In this document: positions 1-7,860 of the stretch, piece after piece
How positions within the stretch are numbered: position 1 is the first letter of the stretch
How the letters are laid out: each line of letters starts with the position of its first letter
Position numbers and translations under genes: made by a program
DNA from: a virus
IMG/VR virus record: IMGVR_UViG_3300025137_000149
Location: 1 to 33,093 of that record
Direction: 5' to 3' (one strand)
Length of the DNA stretch: 33,093 bases
Notes under the pieces: generated by a model
Told to the model about the DNA's origin: nothing
Databases searched by the model: none
The model's input: the letters and a program-made list of their open reading frames with translations, nothing else

Positions 1-113
1 CAAGCCTGTGGTGCCATCATTAACAGTTGTAGTAACCGTGTCTGCAGTAGTTTTAGCGGTGTCTGCTATAGTTTTAGTAGCAGCCAAGCCTGTGGTGCCG
101 TCATTAACGGCTG
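1..113. repeat. 84-bp (28-codon) tandem repeat inside the tail fibre gene
   Basis: The stretch starting CAAGCCTGTGGTGCC at position 1 recurs at position 85. The match continues for about 25 bases with two A/G differences and then decays. The period of 84 keeps the frame and gives two copies of VNDGTTGL about 28 residues apart. More copies may lie left of the window. Confidence 0.7.
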
Positions 114-1743
114 TTTGGACTGAAGTAAATGACGTAGATAGCGAAGATAAATTAGCTGCTGAAGCTGACCCTGCATTAGAACTAACAGTATTAAGCTCTT
201 TTATCGCTGCGGTGCTGGCTTGACCAAAATTACTTAAATTATTTGTACCATGATCGTGCCATTTAGCTGCATCAGTACCGGGAGTAACATCAGTTTGTAC
301 TAAAGATCTATATATTTTGCCATCGGCATCAAGTTTAACTATCGTACCTGCGGGGTAAGTACCTGCAGTCCAAGAAGGAATACCTGTTGTTGTAAAACTT
401 GTATTTAAAATATTAAGCGCTGAAGCAGCAGCAGAAGTAGAGCTGGAGCTAATATTATTAATTTCGTCTATAGATGCTTTGGCGCCTGCCGCTTGTGCCG
501 CTACGGTAGCTAGTCCGCAATCTATCCAGTTAGTTGTACTTGGGGGTTTGCTAGCAACAGTATTAACAGAATTATGATTTGTTTTAGCTTTAAATAGTTT
601 TAAAGCGCCGTCAGTAAAACTTACTACTTGGCCTATAGTGTAACTCTGGCCTGCAGCCCAAGGTGTCCAATCGCCTGTAAAAGTCTTTAAGCCTTTGACA
701 GCGACGGCACTGGCTCCACTTGGAGTACCACTAATATTATTTACATCTATAATCGCTGCCTGATTAGCTGCCGCTAGTTCCCCGACGTTTGAGTAATCAC
801 CTAATTTAGTCCAATTAGAGGCACTATCGGAGGGCTCTTCAGTGTTATTATCGGCTGTTGATTGCCATATGTTACTGCTGTGTTGTACTAGAGCATCGTC
901 AGCGTAAGTAGTGCTGTTACTCCAAGCGGCAGTACCACTGAGGTTATTTACCTGTGTTTGGACAGCAGATATTGCCGAACCGCGAGCAGTAGCCTCGTCC
1001 GCGAGTCGTTTATTAACACTGCCAGTAACGCTGGCTGCTCCATCTATAAGATTAATTCTAGTATTTAGAGCAGAAGCTAATTCTGAATCGGTCAAAGCCC
1101 CACTTAAAACCGTTTTTAAAGCCGCCGCATCCGCAGTTGTTATAGCTACTGTGCCGTTTGCAGAGAACCATGGGCCTATTTCTGCTTGGTTTGAAACGTG
1201 ACGTATCCAATAATATCTAGTTTGCCCACCGCCTAACTCATGTGTAAACATAGAACCTGTTGTAATAGACAACAATGTAGCGGTACCTAACACATTAGCG
1301 GTACTGCTATGTATCTCTGTTAAAGAGTGTCCTTTATAATCTGTAGGATAATCCCAATTTAATTGTACTTTTTGATAAAGGGCAGTAGCAGTAAAGTTTG
1401 TAGGTTTACTAGGGTACTCAGATGTTACACCACTTATTGAAACTGTAGGCAGTGATATGCCGCCGTTAGCATTTGATATTGGTATAAAGCCGATACCAGA
1501 GCTCGTGACTATATTAGTATTATAAGCCCCAGAAACTGTACTATTTTGTTCAGCAGCTAACCCCGATGTTGTTAGCTCTCTTACAGTTATTGCTCTATCT
1601 CTTGGGTCACCACGCCGACCTAATCGTATATCTATCGCTTCTGATAAAGATAATAAATAATTTGTTAGTTCAGGACTCAACCCCGGCGGTGGATTAGCTG
1701 GTATAGCAGGTACTTTAGTTGGATCAGCGGTTTTCTTGGTCAT
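1..1743 (-). CDS. Tail fibre / host-recognition protein with FnIII-like and CBM-like modules (3' end beyond window)
   Basis: The frame is open from ATG at 1743 to the window edge, giving 581 codons with no stop, so the C-terminus is missing. The N-terminus is Pro-rich (residues 8-22). Residues about 110-203 read like a fibronectin type III domain (PSKPTNFTATALYQKVQLNW). Three modules with the W...Y...G.V.....W/F....P....W pattern of CBM5/12-like domains lie at about 272-316, 358-410 and 455-500. After that the protein becomes Ala/Thr-rich with 28-residue repeats (546-581), as in trimeric fibre stalks. The start overlaps the upstream hub gene by ATGA, so translation is probably coupled. The likely role is a virion appendage that contacts surface polysaccharide. 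The appendage call is fairly safe; the ligand is inference. Confidence 0.75.
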   Translation of the reverse strand, partial: MTKKTADPTKVPAIPANPPPGLSPELTNYLLSLSEAIDIRLGRRGDPRDRAITVRELTTSGLAAEQNSTVSGAYNTNIVTSSGIGFIPISNANGGISLPTVSISGVTSEYPSKPTNFTATALYQKVQLNWDYPTDYKGHSLTEIHSSTANVLGTATLLSITTGSMFTHELGGGQTRYYWIRHVSNQAEIGPWFSANGTVAITTADAAALKTVLSGALTDSELASALNTRINLIDGAASVTGSVNKRLADEATARGSAISAVQTQVNNLSGTAAWSNSTTYADDALVQHSSNIWQSTADNNTEEPSDSASNWTKLGDYSNVGELAAANQAAIIDVNNISGTPSGASAVAVKGLKTFTGDWTPWAAGQSYTIGQVVSFTDGALKLFKAKTNHNSVNTVASKPPSTTNWIDCGLATVAAQAAGAKASIDEINNISSSSTSAAASALNILNTSFTTTGIPSWTAGTYPAGTIVKLDADGKIYRSLVQTDVTPGTDAAKWHDHGTNNLSNFGQASTAAIKELNTVSSNAGSASAANLSSLSTSFTSVQTAVNDGTTGLAATKTIADTAKTTADTVTTTVNDGTTGL

Positions 1744-3803
1744 GTAGTTTTAATTTCTTCTATAGATTGAGATAAACAAAAATCGTTTACTTCAAACGCA
1801 CTACTTACTTCTACTTCCCAGACCTGACCAACAATTGCAGGCAAACGCATAATTGGTTCTCTAAGACTAGCACTAGGTGTATTAGAAGGGGTGGTAGTAG
1901 TTTGTGTATAAACGCCGGCAGAGAAAGAAATGCTGTAGTTAGCTATTTCTGTGCTATCGGCTGTAACTTTAACGGTTACGGGATAGCCTTCAGCATGTAC
2001 ACTAACCCATGACATTGATAATGGGTTAGGTGTTACATATTTTCTACTTTTATAAGTAGCCGTAGTGTTGGCTGTACTACCTCGATATTTTTTAATTTTG
2101 TCGCCGACTATTAAGTATAATTGATTATCTCGTTCATCAAAAAAACCACTTTCTACTTTTGCTGAAACAGACAAATTGCTTAAAGTATTAACGCCTCTCC
2201 TTGGGTCGTATGCCCACCCACCATAGCTACCGCTATCTTCCCAAAAAGCTACATAAGTATTTTCATATCTAAATGCTTTTATAATTGAGGGTCTAAAAAT
2301 ACCTGTGGAACTATTCCATTGTTGTGGCGTTATCTGCTGTTCGGTAAGTACTTGTCCTTGTGTATTTTCTACCCGACATAATCCATCTGGTCCCGCATAT
2401 AAAACATAGTCGCCCATGTCTACGACAGAGCTTTTATTTATGCAAGCCTGCGCTAAATCGATAGAAGTAGATACCATTGCAGATGGATTTTGGCCAGTAA
2501 CAAATGCAGGTTTACCATCCGTTAAAGCCATAATACCATTACGTGTTGCAGCTATAGCGACGATTGTTCTGTCAACTGTTATTCTGTATTGAATAGGCCA
2601 AGCGTGTGGTAGAAAGGGTTCTGACACACAAAACCTTTTACCTGTAAAGCCAGCAAACATACCGTTGGGTAAAGGTGTTAATTGCTGTAAAGGGCCAGTA
2701 GGATATAAAGCCGTATCATCATTTGGAGGGTGTATCCATGTGGTACTAGGTAATACTTCCGCTAGTGTCAAGGCGGTATTATAATCTGTAAAGGTAGTGG
2801 TGCCAAATGCCACTTCACCAGCAAATTGAAAAGTAGTATTTTTAGAGCCTGTATTAGACCTATAGATATATACTTTAGCGCCGCCTGATGTAGATATATT
2901 ATAGCCATTAAATACTGATGATCCCGCCGTGTAATTTAAAGTAACAGTAACATCTTCGTTATCTACAAGTTGTATGGCAGCGCTGGCTTCACTGGGTGGG
3001 CCTTCTTCTCCAAAATTACTTACAATTGTATATACATATGATACGTCGTTAGGAATTTGCTCATCTAATTCCCCTAAATCAGTCCAAAAAGTATCATTTG
3101 GTGGCTCGTTAGCAGCAGCAGAAGTATGAGATGATTTTGCCCTATATACATTAGTTATGTCATTTTGCTCTCTTTTTACTAATTTATGTTGAGCATAACT
3201 TTGTGCGCCCACCCACGTAGTTGCTACAATTTTTGACACGGTGGGGGTTTGTGAGCTAGCTGGTGCAGGTACACCTAACCTATAAGAACCATTACTTGAT
3301 GCTGGGTAAGGGCCAGTGGTGCTTTGTATAGCAATAGGATAATTAGAAATACGAGGATAATCTTCGCCTGTCCAATATAATCTACCCAAAGTGTCGTTTA
3401 TAATTGGGCCTTGATGTGCACTTATATTAGCTTCATCCCATTGAAACCACTGATCTGCTGTCGTGCCTAAGTCAGTCCAGTTCGCACTATTGCTACCTGC
3501 TGGAGTTTGGTTATTATTACCCTGCGCTGCCTTCCATATATTATTACTGTGCTTTACTAAATTACCGGCTACATAAGTTTTAGAGCTGTCCCAAGCATCT
3601 ATATAAAGTGGTTTTTGATAGAGAAATATAGATTTTTTATTAGCGGAATTAAGAGTCAAAGCATCAGTATCTGTTTTAATAGGTGTTAACCTACCAGAAT
3701 CAAAATCTATATTTTGTGAAGTTTGCCCTAGTGGTTCCGGCAACAGCCTAGGTGACATAGCTGGTGCAATGCCACCAAATGTTAATTGTTTAAAATATGC
3801 CAT
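1740..3803 (-). CDS. Tail hub/nozzle-type protein with two inserted CBM5/12-like modules
   Basis: The protein has 687 residues. The opening (residues 8-42, FGGIAPAMSPRLLPEPLGQT, then NIDFDSGRLTPI) matches my recollection of the N-terminus of phage tail stabilisation/hub proteins of the P22 gp10 type, which bridge the tail tube and the receptor-binding parts. Repeating beta-rich segments follow, consistent with a propeller. Two short modules interrupt it at about 70-113 and 196-244. The first shares the pattern AW..S.TY....LV.HS.NIW with a module in the adjacent fibre gene. The gene starts directly after a 58-residue ORF (stop at 3804, ATG at 3803) and ends in an ATGA overlap with the fibre gene. 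Hub assignment is by family resemblance only. Confidence 0.6.
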   Translation of the reverse strand: MAYFKQLTFGGIAPAMSPRLLPEPLGQTSQNIDFDSGRLTPIKTDTDALTLNSANKKSIFLYQKPLYIDAWDSSKTYVAGNLVKHSNNIWKAAQGNNNQTPAGSNSANWTDLGTTADQWFQWDEANISAHQGPIINDTLGRLYWTGEDYPRISNYPIAIQSTTGPYPASSNGSYRLGVPAPASSQTPTVSKIVATTWVGAQSYAQHKLVKREQNDITNVYRAKSSHTSAAANEPPNDTFWTDLGELDEQIPNDVSYVYTIVSNFGEEGPPSEASAAIQLVDNEDVTVTLNYTAGSSVFNGYNISTSGGAKVYIYRSNTGSKNTTFQFAGEVAFGTTTFTDYNTALTLAEVLPSTTWIHPPNDDTALYPTGPLQQLTPLPNGMFAGFTGKRFCVSEPFLPHAWPIQYRITVDRTIVAIAATRNGIMALTDGKPAFVTGQNPSAMVSTSIDLAQACINKSSVVDMGDYVLYAGPDGLCRVENTQGQVLTEQQITPQQWNSSTGIFRPSIIKAFRYENTYVAFWEDSGSYGGWAYDPRRGVNTLSNLSVSAKVESGFFDERDNQLYLIVGDKIKKYRGSTANTTATYKSRKYVTPNPLSMSWVSVHAEGYPVTVKVTADSTEIANYSISFSAGVYTQTTTTPSNTPSASLREPIMRLPAIVGQVWEVEVSSAFEVNDFCLSQSIEEIKTT

Positions 3804-3980
3804 TTATTTAACCCAGCTTTTAAAATACGCCTTAATATTTTTAATTGACTGCTTTACTTTTTCTTTAACTAAAATAAATTCAGCTTGTATTAAAAGTATA
3901 CCTTTTTTGTATTTAACTTTAACTGCTTCAATAGCTTTGTTAATAACAGTTTTGATGTTGCTATATTGTTGTTTGAGCAT
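3804..3980 (-). CDS. Small Lys-rich helical protein, function unknown
   Basis: A 58-residue frame running MLKQQYSNIKTVINKAIEAV onward and ending FKSWVK. It exactly fills the space between the holin-like gene (TAATG, one-base overlap at 3980) and the tail hub gene (stop adjacent to the next ATG). It is rich in Lys and Ile, probably mostly alpha-helical and amphipathic, with no clear membrane span. The gapless fit on both sides is the main argument that it is real. Its place after holin-like genes suggests a lysis or tail accessory role, but this is only context. Confidence 0.6.
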   Translation of the reverse strand: MLKQQYSNIKTVINKAIEAVKVKYKKGILLIQAEFILVKEKVKQSIKNIKAYFKSWVK

Positions 3981-4456
3981 TATTCATCCTTGCCGTGTGA
4001 GGCACCAAAATAAAAAGAACTTATACCTGAAACAAGTCCGCCGAGATACCCCAAGACAAGAGAAACGATAGTATCGCTATTTGCGTCAGGGGGTTGAATA
4101 GTAACGAGGAATATATAAGCAAGAAACCCGACAAGGCTAAATAGTCCGAATACTCGTGGTGTCCAATCTCCCCTATGAGCTTTTCTAGCGTCCTGTACAT
4201 CTGCAGTCTCCAAAGCAAATATGTCTACATCCATCTTCTTCATTTGAGCTTCAAAATCTAGTTCAGCTTTTTTTATTTCAGCTAACTGCTCTGGAGTAGC
4301 TTGTTGCATAGCTGTAGATATAGATTTCGGGTCTGCGCTGCATCCTAGCACAGCAGATATAGCTTGCGCCGCAGTGCCGCCTAGGGGGCCAGCTAAAGCT
4401 GTACCGAGCGTTGGTGCGACAGCCCCGATAATTCCTTTCAATGCGCCAAATTTCAT
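3980..4456 (-). CDS. Holin-like membrane protein (3TM / GTA-holin type)
   Basis: The protein has 158 residues. The Gly/Ala-rich N-terminus (1-38) could form a first weak membrane helix. An acidic helical stretch with DVQDARKAHRGDWTPRV (86-102) follows, then two clear hydrophobic helices at about 102-120 and 129-151. The DAR...W.pR signature ahead of two helices fits the 3TM holin family of phages and gene transfer agents (PF11351). Such proteins permeabilise the inner membrane to release endolysin. The endolysin candidate lies some 6 kb away at 10420-10767, so the lysis genes are dispersed. The start has AGGA about 8 nt upstream. The family call is from memory of the motif. Confidence 0.7.
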   Translation of the reverse strand: MKFGALKGIIGAVAPTLGTALAGPLGGTAAQAISAVLGCSADPKSISTAMQQATPEQLAEIKKAELDFEAQMKKMDVDIFALETADVQDARKAHRGDWTPRVFGLFSLVGFLAYIFLVTIQPPDANSDTIVSLVLGYLGGLVSGISSFYFGASHGKDE

Positions 4457-4460
4457 AATA

Positions 4461-4958
4461 TTATCCTAGTGGTGATGAAGCTGCATCAAGACCTTTCCAT
4501 AAGTCGTCAACCTCTTTTTTAAAGTTTTGAACATCTTGCTCAAATTTTTTAATCATATCTGCCATAGCTTTGTATTCGTTTCTAACTTCAATCCAGTCTT
4601 TTTCCATGGTATTAACTTTAGCCGTAGAAGTAGAGGCATCTGTCAAAACTTCACTTTGACGTTCTTTTATACTAAGTAGTAGTGTGTCGAGTTCCGCCAG
4701 CTTGCCTTGCAGATGCCCCAGATCATTATCCTCTATTTTAGTGCGAATGGAAGCTAATTCTAGCTCCATAGGCTCTATGTCAGGTATAGACTCTATAGTA
4801 TCGGTCAACGTTTGTTCAATATTATCTATACGAGACACAAACTCACTGGCTGCCCAAATGCCGCCACCTATAGTTGTTGCAAAACTAAACAAGATAGCTA
4901 TATAGACACCTTTAAATTTAGTGCCGCCTACATCTAGTTCAATATCTTCGAGTGCCAC
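4461..4958 (-). CDS. Single-pass membrane protein with long coiled coil (lysis-accessory or spanin-like)
   Basis: 165 residues starting at GTG, which overlaps the stop of the upstream 50-residue gene as TAGTG. One hydrophobic segment at about 16-37 is followed by a long Glu/Lys/Leu-rich region (about 45-155) with heptad-like spacing, predicted as a coiled coil facing the periplasm or cytoplasm. This layout recalls i-spanins (Rz) and other phage membrane-anchored coiled-coil proteins, and its neighbours include a holin-like gene. No lipoprotein partner (o-spanin with a lipobox) was found in an embedded frame, so spanin remains a hypothesis. Confidence 0.5.
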   Translation of the reverse strand: MALEDIELDVGGTKFKGVYIAILFSFATTIGGGIWAASEFVSRIDNIEQTLTDTIESIPDIEPMELELASIRTKIEDNDLGHLQGKLAELDTLLLSIKERQSEVLTDASTSTAKVNTMEKDWIEVRNEYKAMADMIKKFEQDVQNFKKEVDDLWKGLDAASSPLG

Positions 4959-5110
4959 TACTTACCTACCTTTTTCATAGCTTTTTTATGCGCCGCTGTA
5001 AATGTACTTCCGTTACCCATTTCTTTTTTCATAAATGCCATATGTTTTGCGGTGTGATGTTTTTTATGTTTTTTAAGTGTTTCTTCTTGCCTTTTAGTTA
5101 ATTTATTCAT
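4958..5110 (-). CDS. Small His/Lys-rich basic protein, unknown function
   Basis: A 50-residue frame: it starts MNKLTKRQEETLKKHKKHHT and ends TFTAAHKKAMKKVGK. It is joined to its neighbours by single-base overlaps on both sides (TAATG at 5110, TAGTG at 4958), which is strong evidence of a translated gene. Lys and His make up a large share of the residues, so it is strongly basic and helical. I recall similar short phage proteins with the same TFTAAHK.AMK.VGK ending in marine phages, without assigned function. Binding to nucleic acid or membrane is possible; nothing in the sequence decides it. Confidence 0.7.
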   Translation of the reverse strand: MNKLTKRQEETLKKHKKHHTAKHMAFMKKEMGNGSTFTAAHKKAMKKVGK

Positions 5111-6183
5111 TACAGACCGCCTAAGTTCCCGTTTTGGTTGTTGTAATTTGTAGTCGGATTTTCATTAGTTACATCGATTACATCTTGTACTAATTGTACA
5201 GGATCGTACAATTTTGCGTTAATATCATACCCAGACCCCATAGAAGCTACGGTTTCTCCCGATCCATAAGAGTATGCTGAGTACATCTGATTGATGCTAA
5301 CGGGAGGAGTGTCGTTGTAAAAGCCGTCATAGACCTCTGCGGTGGCTTGTGTCCACCCTATATTGTCTGTGTTGTTAAAGAATACACCTTGTAGGACAGT
5401 ATCAGTCGCATTGTCCCAAGTGATTGTCATTTGATCAGACCAAGCGTCATAGGCTACCGTAGAGTTAGTTATGTTGGATAATGTGGCTATCCCGTCATAA
5501 TTTATCATTGCAAGAGTTGCTGAATCCTGACTTGCCCAAAGGCTCGCTGTAGCCGCCTGTGCTTTATCTTCAATAACATCAAGCGACTGGTTAAACGTCT
5601 GGACTGTTGATTGGTCAATTTGTACATCATTTGCACGAATATAATTCTGAAGCTGTATACGATCATCATCAGTCTGAGCATTAATAGCTTCAGTGTATAT
5701 AGCTTCAGCCTTACTAATTTCTGTAGCAGCGTCGCTAAACATTTCGATCGCTGCATCCATTTGATCCATATTCTCTTCATAAGAGTCCACCAGTAAGTGT
5801 TCTGCTGAGTAGTAATTAGCGTTAGCTGTATCAAGTATAGATTGGTTGTAGTACGCAACTTCTATAAGGTCTATTTTATGTGAATCAGTGCGGCCTGCAA
5901 CCGGCACAATAGTGCTTGCAACGCCTGTTGGGTCAGTCGGTACGCCTAGAGCCATCTCTACTACACTGGCTTGTGCGTCACTAACTTGGGTGTTAATGTA
6001 ATTAGCAGTGTTAACCAGCTCTTGTATCTCTACAAAATCACCAATTGGCCGTAAAGGGTTAATATTAGGATCAATAAGACTACCGAAAGTAACAGCTTGA
6101 GGATAATAGACACCTGTATCACCACTCAGTTGTGCGGAAACGCTCAGAAATAGGCTTGTTGCTATCACTTTCTTTATGTTCAC
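5110..6183 (-). CDS. Secreted/exported protein of unknown function, GTG start
   Basis: A GTG at 6183 is the best start because GGAGGT sits 7 nt upstream (6196-6191). It yields MNIKKVIATSLFLSVSAQLS, a typical signal peptide, and about 357 residues. The longer reading from an ATG at 6198 adds five residues and destroys that spacing. The mature part is acidic, with a helical Ala/Glu/Asp-rich middle and a Tyr/Asn/Gly-rich C-terminus. It overlaps the preceding secreted-protein gene by 65 bp. No enzymatic motif was recognised. An exported product from a virion/lysis block may act in the periplasm or be part of the particle; this is inference. Confidence 0.65.
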   Translation of the reverse strand: MNIKKVIATSLFLSVSAQLSGDTGVYYPQAVTFGSLIDPNINPLRPIGDFVEIQELVNTANYINTQVSDAQASVVEMALGVPTDPTGVASTIVPVAGRTDSHKIDLIEVAYYNQSILDTANANYYSAEHLLVDSYEENMDQMDAAIEMFSDAATEISKAEAIYTEAINAQTDDDRIQLQNYIRANDVQIDQSTVQTFNQSLDVIEDKAQAATASLWASQDSATLAMINYDGIATLSNITNSTVAYDAWSDQMTITWDNATDTVLQGVFFNNTDNIGWTQATAEVYDGFYNDTPPVSINQMYSAYSYGSGETVASMGSGYDINAKLYDPVQLVQDVIDVTNENPTTNYNNQNGNLGGL

Positions 6184-6823
6184 CGTTTGTACCTCCATTA
6201 ATGCCTAGTGCAACATCAAAATATTCTTTGTTTGCCTTATAACCTCTGACAAAAAGCGCTGGTTTGCGTTTCATCAGTAAGTAAGCATTCTTACCTGCTA
6301 CTACTTTACCGCCTACAATAAGGGGACATGGTGTCCCTGACTCAAACATCGACATCCAGTTATCGTCGTGCTGACACATTCTGGTTATTGCCGCTATCTT
6401 CATGTTTAACGTAAACAGCATTTGTGCATCTTTACGTCTATTACAATCTTCATCTTCTACATATTTACCAGAGCTTATGCCTATCTGCAGAGTAGATACG
6501 CCTCCGCTAGTAGACTTCAAGCAACTATCGTTGCCGCCTGACATCAGGCTTGGCGCTACTGCACTGGCTACAGGTATCTCACTAGCACTACCTGCGCCGT
6601 TGTACTGGTTAGTGTTAGTGGTTGTTTCATTGTTGCTGTCAACTGTAGCACCCTGCTGGTTAGTATTTAAGTCACCAGATTGAGTAGAGCTGTTACCGCT
6701 GTCTGTTTGGCTATGCGATAAACTGGGCCAAAGTAAAAGCAGCCCCAACAGTGATAGTAATAATAATCCCGTACAACCCCCAGATAGATTTTTGCAAGAA
6801 GTCGAATTTTTCTTTTCCATCAT
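6119..6823 (-). CDS. Secreted Asn/Thr/Ser-rich protein with four cysteines, unknown function
   Basis: 234 residues. A basic start (MMEKK) is followed by a hydrophobic core LLLLSLLGLLLLW (about 20-32) and a probable signal peptidase I site near SHS-Q (38-39). A low-complexity Ser/Asn/Thr/Gln linker covers 40-78. The C-terminal domain has Cys101, Cys127, Cys150 and Cys166, which could form disulfides outside the cytoplasm. AAGGA lies 8 nt before the ATG. The first 113 bp overlap the upstream holin-like gene in another frame, so this stretch encodes a membrane helix in one frame and a signal peptide in the other. I remember similar proteins in uncultured marine phages, all of unknown function. 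Confidence 0.65.
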   Translation of the reverse strand: MMEKKNSTSCKNLSGGCTGLLLLSLLGLLLLWPSLSHSQTDSGNSSTQSGDLNTNQQGATVDSNNETTTNTNQYNGAGSASEIPVASAVAPSLMSGGNDSCLKSTSGGVSTLQIGISSGKYVEDEDCNRRKDAQMLFTLNMKIAAITRMCQHDDNWMSMFESGTPCPLIVGGKVVAGKNAYLLMKRKPALFVRGYKANKEYFDVALGINGGTNGEHKESDSNKPISERFRTTEW

Positions 6824-6908
6824 CTAAACGTTCCTTGATGTTATCGAGCCTAATAGAACACTCTGCCTCATGTTTTTCTAGCTTTGCTAGTAACTCTTTA
6901 ATAGTCAT
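6711..6908 (-). CDS. XhlA-like small holin/haemolysin-type membrane protein
   Basis: 65 residues. An N-terminal amphipathic coiled coil (ELLAKLEKHEAECSIRLDNI, then KERLDDGKEKFDFLQK) precedes one C-terminal membrane helix at about 42-63. This is the layout of the XhlA family (PF10779), which works with holins in host lysis. Start: ATGA overlap with the upstream gene and TGAGGT about 6 nt ahead. The 3' third overlaps the following secreted-protein gene. The small size and topology make a lysis role likely, but similar proteins also exist outside lysis cassettes. Confidence 0.6.
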   Translation of the reverse strand: MTIKELLAKLEKHEAECSIRLDNIKERLDDGKEKFDFLQKSIWGLYGIIITITVGAAFTLAQFIA

Positions 6909-7348
6909 AATAACCTCAATTTAACAGGGATACAGGTTTCTTGAACCTCCTCACTTTCATACTGAAATAAATCTGTTCTGTTACAACTAGCTTTAGTCCA
7001 GTTGTGCATTGGCGTACCATCGGTACACGCTACCTGTAAATGTGTAAACCCAAGCGATTTTAAAAGTGTTGCACTGTTAGTTACGGCTTCCACAAAAATA
7101 CTATCGTTTTTAGTGACACTATTAAAAACACTTATGGTTGTACCATATCCAAACCCCTGCACATATCCACATGCTTCGTCATCCTTAGTAAATTTAAAAA
7201 GATAAAAATTATCTGCTTCATCGGTAAATGTTGTGCGCAAGTTTTCTTTATCATCATACCCAGTGTTTTCAATAATAGAGGCAGAGTTTGCATCATAAAC
7301 TGTATCGAAAACATTGTTATCAATTTTTGATATACGCTCAACTAACAT
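6905..7348 (-). CDS. Hypothetical protein, possibly GNAT-like fold
   Basis: The preferred start is ATG at 7348: GGAG lies 6 nt ahead and the ATG follows the previous stop by two bases (TAATAATG). A longer in-frame reading from 7438 would run 88 bases into the preceding gene and give an implausible N-terminus. The 147-residue product begins MLVERISKIDNNVFDTVYDA. The alternating strands and helices, with an EAVTNSATLLKSLGFTHLQV stretch in the middle, loosely recall phage GNAT-fold proteins encoded next to tail genes. No acetyl-CoA motif is clear, so the function is unknown. Confidence 0.6.
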   Translation of the reverse strand: MLVERISKIDNNVFDTVYDANSASIIENTGYDDKENLRTTFTDEADNFYLFKFTKDDEACGYVQGFGYGTTISVFNSVTKNDSIFVEAVTNSATLLKSLGFTHLQVACTDGTPMHNWTKASCNRTDLFQYESEEVQETCIPVKLRLL

Positions 7349-7350
7349 TA

Positions 7351-7851
7351 TTACTCCGCTATTGTTAAGGTTCTTGTGGTGGTTGAAGAGCCTATTATGT
7401 CTGGTGGTACACTTGTACCGACTATTCTCCAAGCCCATTGAGTTACTTTAAAGTTTGGATTACCATAACCTGTGCTCAAAGAGTGACTTGTAGCATCAGC
7501 CGAATTCAAAGTACCTAAATCTGTGCTTATACTTGTAAATAAGTTTTGCGGTAATATCGTGCTACTTGTTTGGTCTGGCAATAAAATTGTTAATGTCTGT
7601 GAGGGGAAAGCGCTAACAAAATTTACAATTTGATAGTTGGTGCCACCTAAATTAACATTAACTGGATCAAGACCACCGAATTTATTAATATTTGCTGCAC
7701 CCGAACCTTGTTGTTCAAAAGGAGGTGTGGAGTTAGCGTCTGCTAAAAAACCTCGTCTTGTGCCAAATTTATCTGAAAAAAGACCTACTATAAAGGCTGC
7801 GCTATATCCTGTAGATACTCCAGAGGCTGCTACAATACTAGAACTAAACAT
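7351..7851 (-). CDS. Hypothetical tail-region protein
   Basis: 166 residues, Ser/Thr/Gly-rich with alternating hydrophobics, probably all-beta. Its N-terminus (MFSSSIVAASGVSTGYSAAF) is mildly hydrophobic but has no basic n-region, so a signal peptide is doubtful. It lies between the long fibre gene (stop 7861) and the 147-residue gene and shares their orientation. The position suggests a fibre tip, a fibre-capping or attachment protein, or a chaperone. I do not recognise the family. Confidence 0.55.
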   Translation of the reverse strand: MFSSSIVAASGVSTGYSAAFIVGLFSDKFGTRRGFLADANSTPPFEQQGSGAANINKFGGLDPVNVNLGGTNYQIVNFVSAFPSQTLTILLPDQTSSTILPQNLFTSISTDLGTLNSADATSHSLSTGYGNPNFKVTQWAWRIVGTSVPPDIIGSSTTTRTLTIAE

Positions 7852-7860
7852 ACAGCCTCC

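Noticed and set aside
911-1201. 96-codon plus-strand frame within the tail fibre gene
   Set aside because: Low-complexity shadow of the minus-strand gene; no start signal and no recognisable protein features.
5505-5858. 117-codon minus-strand frame inside the secreted-protein gene
   Set aside because: It is a Leu/Arg-rich frame entirely within the larger gene, lacking its own ribosome site; the larger frame has the signal peptide and GGAGGT.
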